A stretch of DNA of 9,505 nucleotides from Caldora sp. SIO3E6 (GTDB lineage: Bacteria > Cyanobacteriota > Cyanobacteriia > Cyanobacteriales > Coleofasciculaceae). The stretch lies in NCBI GenBank assembly GCA_010672185.1, contig JAAHHL010000184.1, positions 1 through 9,505 on the forward strand, given 5' to 3'. How positions within the stretch are numbered: the first letter of the stretch is position 1; each line of letters starts with the position of its first letter. Position numbers and translations under genes: made by a program. This document shows positions 5,433 to 9,505 of this stretch, piece by piece. Under the pieces are notes generated by a model. That model did no database searches. It was not told where the DNA came from and worked only from the letters and a program-made list of their open reading frames with translations.

Positions 5433-5664
5433 AAATATTCCTTCATTAAAGCCACAGCAACTAATTAAACTGTTAAAGAAAGCAGGTTGTACTTTTTATC
5501 GTGAGGGCAAAGGAGACCATAGCCTTTATAGCCGAGTGATTGAAGATAAAACGCGAGTAGTCCCAATCGATATGGGAGCCAGAGAAATGTCACCTGCTTA
5601 TGTACTAAGGATTTTTCGGCAGTTTGGATTTACAGATGAGGAGATTGAAGATATTCTAAAATAG
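5425..5664 (+). CDS. hicA: HicA-family mRNA interferase toxin
   Basis: A 79-residue HicA (YcfA) toxin, a dsRBD-like small ribonuclease that cleaves mRNA and arrests growth when free of HicB. Family marks are LKPQQLIKLLKKAGCTFYREGKGDHSLY in outline (8-35), with the likely catalytic His at 32; the usual G-S-H is G-D-H here, a variant seen in cyanobacterial homologues. VVPIDMGAREMSPAYVLRIFRQFGFT in outline (45-70) follows, where many E. coli-type HicA proteins have a Lys/Glu-rich loop. ATG at 5425 overlaps the hicB stop (TTTATGCCTAA), so translation is coupled. The full usual length is present with no frameshift, so the toxin is probably functional. The gene ends 35 bp before the stop of the convergent SAVED fragment. 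Confidence 0.9.
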   Translation: MPKNIPSLKPQQLIKLLKKAGCTFYREGKGDHSLYSRVIEDKTRVVPIDMGAREMSPAYVLRIFRQFGFTDEEIEDILK

Positions 5665-5699
5665 GGAAATAGCTAACGCATTCACTCTACTGTTTTAAT

Positions 5700-6083
5700 T
5701 TAGTTGATTTTTAATACCGTTTGAAAGCTTTCTTGGTCACTATAATATTCACAAACATATATCTCCGGATCTTTTGTGGGCAAAATGACTCTTCCACATT
5801 CTACTGCTATTGATACAGGAACTGCGGGCAAAATATGTATCTTACAGTTTTTCCCATGTTTGGCTTGAATTTTATTAAGTAATTTACGATACTCATAACT
5901 AAAAATTTCAAGCTGTCTTCTTGATTTTAAAAAATGTGGTGAAGGTTCAGAGACGGTTATTTTATAAATACTGCAATCTTGGCAAAGTAAATTTTCATAT
6001 TTATCTAATTCAATATAACTATCATCAAAATCAATTTTAATGGTATTGTGAAATTTGTTAAATTGAGCTTGCAAGTTTACCAT
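5700..6083 (-). CDS. SAVED-domain C-terminal fragment (probable remnant of a CBASS-type effector)
   Basis: A 127-residue product. Residues about 40-127 read like the C-terminal half of a SAVED domain, which binds cyclic oligonucleotides and switches on fused nucleases or proteases in CBASS and related anti-phage systems. The clearest block is HILPAVPVSIAVECGR (83-98), then LPTKDPEIYV (101-110) and a closing VLKIN, after a helix SRRQLEIFSYEYRKLLNKIQ (54-73). Known SAVED domains are roughly 180-220 residues and sit behind an effector domain. Both the N-terminal SAVED half and any effector are missing here, and an in-frame TAA lies two codons before the ATG. Upstream is only repeat DNA, with no nucleotidyltransferase gene. 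It therefore looks truncated. The reading frame is intact and seems AT-richer than its neighbours, which hints at transfer. No Shine-Dalgarno is visible. A solo half-SAVED protein with some other role cannot be excluded. Confidence 0.6.
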   Translation of the reverse strand: MVNLQAQFNKFHNTIKIDFDDSYIELDKYENLLCQDCSIYKITVSEPSPHFLKSRRQLEIFSYEYRKLLNKIQAKHGKNCKIHILPAVPVSIAVECGRVILPTKDPEIYVCEYYSDQESFQTVLKIN

Positions 6084-6219
6084 AAATTAAGCATTTAACT
6101 TTTAGTGTTGCTTCTGAAAGTGCGATCGCCTCCGGTTCCAGCGAAGCTGATTGCAGAATATGTAGAGTGGAAAAATAGATATTTTCAGCAATTGGTTGCG
6201 TTAACTTGGGGACGGTGTT

Positions 6220-6278
6220 GGGCGGGTTTTGATCGGGATATTCGGGTAAAATAGCCCAGGTTGTCGCTAAACCCGCCC
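6220..6278. repeat. 10-bp inverted repeat GGGCGGGTTT/AAACCCGCCC
   Basis: Perfect arms at 6220-6229 and 6269-6278 enclose 39 bp. The GGGGCGGGTTT and CCCCTACA wording is that of widespread cyanobacterial intergenic palindromes. It fills the gap between the SAVED fragment and the 772-residue gene and makes an open but non-coding frame (6058-6312, minus) look like a gene. Confidence 0.7.
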
Positions 6279-6313
6279 CTACAATATGTGCGATAAAATG
6301 CACACCTAACACC

Positions 6314-8632
6314 TTATTCTTCCTCAGTTTCCTCTTCCGTACTTTCAGCTTCAGTATCAGTTTCCGGTTCCTCTAACTCCAGAGTTTCAGGAACTTCACT
6401 CTGCTGTTGCGGTTCCTGAGTTTCTACTTCCGGTTCCCTCTTTGGTGCTGGACTACTGGTTATAGGTGGTGCTGGCTGTACTCTAGGACTTGGAGCAGGT
6501 GGAGGTGGTGTTGGCTGTACTCTAGGACGTGGAGCAGGTGGAGGTGGTGTTGGCTGTACTCTAGGACGTGGAGCAGGTGGAGGTGGTGGCGGTGGTGGCG
6601 GCGGTGGTGCTAAAATCTTTTGCCAGGTCTGAATTTGTGACTGTGCCGATTGATAAGCTTCCGTACCAGAAGGAACCATTTTCGCGATCGCAATTGCTTG
6701 GTTTAAATTAGATGAGGATTGCCGATTAGCCATTCCTAATATTTGACGGCTCCAGCGATTGACAGCAATCCTGGCATCCCCCCGGGAAGTTGATGAGCCG
6801 GGGACTTGCCTTGCTAATCTAATTGCCGTGGCAAGAGATTGGGGATTTCCTGGTTTAGCTGCACCGTAAGCTTCCTGTAAACGCTGCTTGCCTAGGAGTT
6901 CCGTTTGCCAGGTGCTGATTTTTCTTTGTGCCTCATTGTAGAGGGGAATTCCTTGCCTAACCTTTCGAGCAGCAGTAACTGCCGCAGGCAGATTCCCTGA
7001 GGCAGCATAAGCATCGGCATTATCCAATAAAGGTTTATCTTGCAAACGCTGGATGTCGCCTCTCCACTGCCTAATTTTTCCTTGTGCTTCCGAATAAAGT
7101 GCTCTGCCAGGGTCAATGCGACTAGCTTCTCTAATAGCCTCTTGCAAGGATTGAACTCCACCAAAACTAGCGAATTTTACCGCTTCGTCAAGATAGGGTT
7201 GATCTTCCATCCTCTCAACCTTGTTTCTCCAGGTATTAATTTTGTTGCGTGCTTCCTGATAGCGAGGATTACCCTGGGGAATTTGTTGTACTTCGGCAAT
7301 TGCCATTCTTAAGTCATTTGCCAAACCGGAATTAGCATAGTTGTCTGCTCTCTCCAAGCGGGTAACATCACCAATTTCTCGTTTCCAGCGGCTAATTAAT
7401 TTCTGTCCTTTGTCATACAGAGGACGCTCCTCTCCCAATTTTTCTACTGTCGCGATCGCGTCTTCCAAATCTACCGCTGACCCTGATTCCGCGCGAGATA
7501 CAGCATTGGCTAAGTCAAATAAGTCAGACTTTAACTCTGGCATTTTGACAATGCTGGGAAGGGCATTAGTAATATCTAAAACTCCCTGCCAGTTACCTTC
7601 ATCTAACCGTTGCTTCGCCATGTCTAGCAGTTTTTTCCCAGATTTAGTAATTAAATCCTGAGCTTCTTTATAGGCGTAGCTGCTAGGAGGAATTTGCCCT
7701 GCTTGCTTAATTGCTTCTATGATATTATCTATATTCCTACTTCTACTGAGCCGGAAAGCTTTATCGAGGCGCTCACTTTCTTTGCGGGCTTTCTGAATGT
7801 TTTGAATTAATTCTTCGTACTTAACTGTTGCCCAATATTCATTTCCGATATAAGTCAAGCGCACTGCTTCTTTAAAAGCATCATTCCACTTGGTATTCCT
7901 CAATGCTTGCTCGGATTTTTGATAATGACTTTCTGCGGTTGACCAAATTGCTTGCCAGTGGTCGATGCGGTCTTCTACTAACTTATAAGCAGCTACTCCC
8001 GCAGGGATTTCTTTAGCAATCTTGATAGCTTCGCTCAGTTTACCTGTCTGGAATTCTTTTTCACCGATTTTCAGTAGATCTAGAGACCATTGTTCAATAT
8101 TACGGTCAATTTCTGGTCGCAAGGGATGGTCTTCGGGCAAATTAGTTACTAGAGAAATAGCCTCTAGCAAGTCTTCCATGGTTTGCTTGTTGGCTGCAAC
8201 CTGTCCACAATAAAGGCGCATTGATGCCGAAGCGGTTGGCAAAAATAACCTGGGACAGTTAGGCACCGCAGGTAATTTTAACAATGCGGCGATGGCCATC
8301 AATCCTAGACTACCGGAAAGCGCAACGATGAGTATCCCCCAAAACCTCCAGCCACGAGAAAAGGGTTTCTTGGGCTGCTGCAACTGTTCTGGGGGATGTT
8401 GAGGCTGTCCGTTACCAGGATACTGTTGATTAACTGACTTTTCTGCATTAGCATGTGGTGGCTGTTGCTGGTTAGCAGTGTTAGCAACAGGCTGAGCATC
8501 TTGTGAGTTTGAGGCAGGATAAGCTGGGGGTTGTTGGCTGTTATTTTTTGACTTTTGCCACCCATGATACTGACTCTGCCTTGAATCCTTTAAGGCAGAC
8601 CAACGGTCGGAAATTTTTCGATTTCTGCTCAT
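6314..8632 (-). CDS. Membrane-anchored cyanobacterial protein with Trp-marked ~52-residue repeats and Pro-rich/acidic tail
   Basis: A 772-residue protein of unknown function. Residues 1-95 are hydrophilic and rich in Gln, Asn and Pro, ending in basic KKPFSRGWR. A single membrane helix follows (about 97-120), so the N-terminus should be cytoplasmic and the rest periplasmic. Just after the helix a Cys pair (C126, C142) frames LPTASASMRLY, a conserved-looking block. A helical repeat region (about 150-672) follows, with Trp at 182, 226, 416, 468, 523, 575, 627 and 670; from 416 to 627 the spacing is 52-55. Each later repeat reads roughly A-x-(IV)-P...Y-x-E-A-x-x-K-I-x-x-W. Eleven prolines (676-686), three 13-residue APRPRVQP-type repeats and a Glu-rich tail (about 733-772) close the protein. 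The layout suggests an envelope scaffold or protein-binding role. Databases may call relatives 'chromosome segregation ATPase', but no Walker motif is visible. ATG at 8632 gives a soluble N-terminus; a weak GGTGTGAG precedes it. Confidence 0.85.
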   Translation of the reverse strand: MSRNRKISDRWSALKDSRQSQYHGWQKSKNNSQQPPAYPASNSQDAQPVANTANQQQPPHANAEKSVNQQYPGNGQPQHPPEQLQQPKKPFSRGWRFWGILIVALSGSLGLMAIAALLKLPAVPNCPRLFLPTASASMRLYCGQVAANKQTMEDLLEAISLVTNLPEDHPLRPEIDRNIEQWSLDLLKIGEKEFQTGKLSEAIKIAKEIPAGVAAYKLVEDRIDHWQAIWSTAESHYQKSEQALRNTKWNDAFKEAVRLTYIGNEYWATVKYEELIQNIQKARKESERLDKAFRLSRSRNIDNIIEAIKQAGQIPPSSYAYKEAQDLITKSGKKLLDMAKQRLDEGNWQGVLDITNALPSIVKMPELKSDLFDLANAVSRAESGSAVDLEDAIATVEKLGEERPLYDKGQKLISRWKREIGDVTRLERADNYANSGLANDLRMAIAEVQQIPQGNPRYQEARNKINTWRNKVERMEDQPYLDEAVKFASFGGVQSLQEAIREASRIDPGRALYSEAQGKIRQWRGDIQRLQDKPLLDNADAYAASGNLPAAVTAARKVRQGIPLYNEAQRKISTWQTELLGKQRLQEAYGAAKPGNPQSLATAIRLARQVPGSSTSRGDARIAVNRWSRQILGMANRQSSSNLNQAIAIAKMVPSGTEAYQSAQSQIQTWQKILAPPPPPPPPPPPAPRPRVQPTPPPPAPRPRVQPTPPPPAPSPRVQPAPPITSSPAPKREPEVETQEPQQQSEVPETLELEEPETDTEAESTEEETEEE
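6468..6584 (-). repeat. 39-bp in-frame minisatellite, three copies
   Basis: Three direct 39-bp units (6468-6506, 6507-6545, 6546-6584) encode 13-residue APRPRVQPTPPPP-type repeats in the tail of the 772-residue protein. The two central units are almost identical at DNA level and the third differs at a few bases, which points to recent slippage or unequal exchange. A further 11-proline run abuts it. Confidence 0.93.
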
Positions 8633-8767
8633 AACTCACACCGCGACGCCCTATGCTAAGTTAGCACAGATCAATTTATCAGTCCCTGTCATCCTACCTT
8701 TCCCAGATAAGCTGGTCAATGTCAATTTTGCTAGTTTGTGGAACAGGCATCTTGCTAGTAGACGCCA

Positions 8768-8792
8768 CGCCGCTATATTGAGAATAGTGGCG
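8768..8792. repeat. 9-bp stem hairpin
   Basis: CGCCGCTAT (8768-8776) pairs with ATAGTGGCG (8784-8792) through one G-U pair around a 7-nt loop. GAACAGGCATCTTGC just upstream (about 8741) also resembles a common cyanobacterial repeat. No function can be assigned. Confidence 0.5.
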
Positions 8793-8821
8793 ATAACTCT
8801 CCTTGCTAATCCATCGGGGTT

Positions 8822-8887
8822 GGGCGTAGCATTTGGATCGGTATACCTGGATAAATGTACCTAACTTATCGCCCAAATGCTACGCCC
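8822..8887. repeat. 15-bp inverted repeat GGGCGTAGCATTTGG / CCAAATGCTACGCCC
   Basis: Perfect arms at 8822-8836 and 8873-8887 enclose 36 bp, giving a 66-bp palindromic element. It contains no coding potential and is of the repeat type common between cyanobacterial genes. Confidence 0.82.
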
Positions 8888-9046
8888 CTACAGTCTCTCA
8901 CATTTGAATATTTGTAACAAAATTCACCTTATTTCCCTCACTCCACTGCATAACTTGATTTTTGTTTCCCTATTAACACTACAGAGGGAAAAATAATTAC
9001 CCCTTCTACCAAAACTCGACAACTGTAGAATCTTAGGGAAACAAGC

Positions 9047-9505
9047 ATGAATCGTAATTTGCCCACGATTATTGATGGTACTGCTGGTGATGACATCCTG
9101 GAAGGAACTCTAGGAATCGATAAAATTCTGGGTTTCGGAGGCAATGATGAACTCCGAGGATACAAGGGACACGATTTTCTGTTTGGAGGTGCTGGTAATG
9201 ATTTCCTCTATGGGGGTCTAGGACATGACTTTCTGTTGGGAGAGACGGGAAATGATCGTCTCTATGGAGATGATGGCAGCGATAACCTCGATGGCGGTGA
9301 AGGAAATGATCGTCTTTATGGGGGTAATGGCAGCGATATCCTCTTTGGCGGCGAAGGGAGAGATAACCTCTTTGGTGGTACTGGTGCAGATTACTTCGAC
9401 GGTGGAGAAGGTACTGATACTGTTCACTTTACTTATGATAAGTTTGCCATCACTGCTGACTTGAGTCAAAATCGTGCCACCTACATTAATCATGCTGGAG
9501 TGGAA
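9047..9505 (+). CDS. RTX / haemolysin-type calcium-binding repeat protein, 3' end outside window
   Basis: The frame from ATG 9047 stays open for 153 codons to the window edge. AGGGA at 9035-9039 lies about 7 nt upstream and fixes the start. After only ~9 residues a run of about 13 nonapeptides of the form GGxGNDxLx begins (about 10-125), for example GGAGNDFLY, GGEGNDRLY and GGNGSDILF. Such repeats fold into a parallel beta-roll that binds Ca2+, usually in proteins exported by type I secretion with an uncleaved C-terminal signal. That signal would lie beyond the window. After the repeats the sequence turns to VHFTYDKFAITADLSQNRAT, a usual edge of RTX modules. No enzyme domain precedes the repeats. 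At DNA level the repeats show a 54-bp period (9248 and 9302 both start GGAAATGATCGTCT), meaning pairs of nonapeptides duplicated together. Role (surface layer, toxin, motility or enzyme) unknown. Confidence 0.9.
   Translation, partial: MNRNLPTIIDGTAGDDILEGTLGIDKILGFGGNDELRGYKGHDFLFGGAGNDFLYGGLGHDFLLGETGNDRLYGDDGSDNLDGGEGNDRLYGGNGSDILFGGEGRDNLFGGTGADYFDGGEGTDTVHFTYDKFAITADLSQNRATYINHAGVE

Larger units (their letters stand above)
8633..9046. other. 414-bp intergenic region between two divergent genes
   Basis: No gene is supported here. It must hold promoters for both the minus-strand 772-residue gene and the plus-strand RTX gene. It contains a hairpin at 8768-8792 and a large inverted repeat at 8822-8887. 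The stretch 8900-9030 is AT-rich and is the likely promoter and leader of the RTX gene, but no convincing -35/-10 pair was found. Confidence 0.6.

Noticed and set aside
6058..6312. Minus-strand 84-codon frame upstream of the SAVED fragment
   Set aside because: It consists of the GGGCGGGTTT inverted repeat and other intergenic DNA, overlaps the SAVED ORF start in another frame, and shows no SAVED-like or other domain. It is not the missing N-terminal half.
6407..6613. Plus-strand frame rich in Trp, Arg and Cys
   Set aside because: Antisense of the 39-bp proline minisatellite in the 772-residue gene; the repeats explain its openness.
8694..8876. Minus-strand 60-codon frame upstream of the 772-residue gene
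   Set aside because: It spans the hairpin and the 15-bp inverted repeat region, has no recognisable domain and no ribosome binding site.
9218..9493. Two further open frames (minus 9218-9493, plus 9225-9464) over the RTX region
   Set aside because: Both are shadows of 27-bp repeat periodicity in the RTX gene, whose own frame has the Gly-Asp nonapeptides and a good ribosome binding site.

Overview
The window looks like a chromosomal segment of a filamentous cyanobacterium. It has seven copies of the palindrome GCGATCGC (HIP1) in 9.5 kb, several arrays of 7-bp tandem repeats (the STRR type known from filamentous cyanobacteria), a Cph1/Rcp1-type phytochrome signalling pair, and many palindromic intergenic repeats. 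No rRNA, tRNA, CRISPR array or intact transposase gene was seen. The species cannot be named from this evidence.

Layout from left to right. (1) A signalling cluster on the + strand: the 3' end of a phytochrome-like histidine kinase (2-520), an overlapping Rcp1-type response regulator (459-905), and a REC-HisKA-HATPase hybrid kinase (1134-2294). (2) pheA, prephenate dehydratase (2497-3333), and a family 2 glycosyltransferase (3517-4446), both +. The hybrid kinase, pheA and the glycosyltransferase each have a heptad array running up to, or into, the start codon. (3) A 719-bp gene-free stretch (4447-5165) filled with heptads, hairpins and an element with 14-bp terminal inverted repeats. (4) A hicB-hicA toxin-antitoxin pair (5166-5664, +), convergent with a short minus-strand gene (5700-6083) that reads as the C-terminal half of a SAVED domain, the cyclic-nucleotide sensor of CBASS-type anti-phage effectors. 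(5) A 772-residue membrane-anchored protein on the minus strand (6314-8632), with an N-terminal low-complexity region, one membrane helix, tryptophan-marked repeats of about 52 residues, and a proline-rich then acidic tail. (6) A 414-bp spacer with inverted repeats. (7) The start of an RTX (haemolysin-type calcium-binding repeat) protein that runs off the right edge (9047-9505).

Functionally, region 1 is one light or redox phosphorelay module. pheA (phenylalanine synthesis) and the glycosyltransferase are separate housekeeping or surface-polysaccharide genes with no visible link to it. HicBA plus the SAVED remnant suggests a small, partly decayed defence patch beside repeat-rich DNA. The most unusual points are the heptad array that contains the pheA start codon, the SAVED fragment next to hicBA, the G-rich arrays after rcp1, the rearranged copies of the CCCCCTT/AAGGGGG repeat, and the uncharacterised 52-residue repeat protein.
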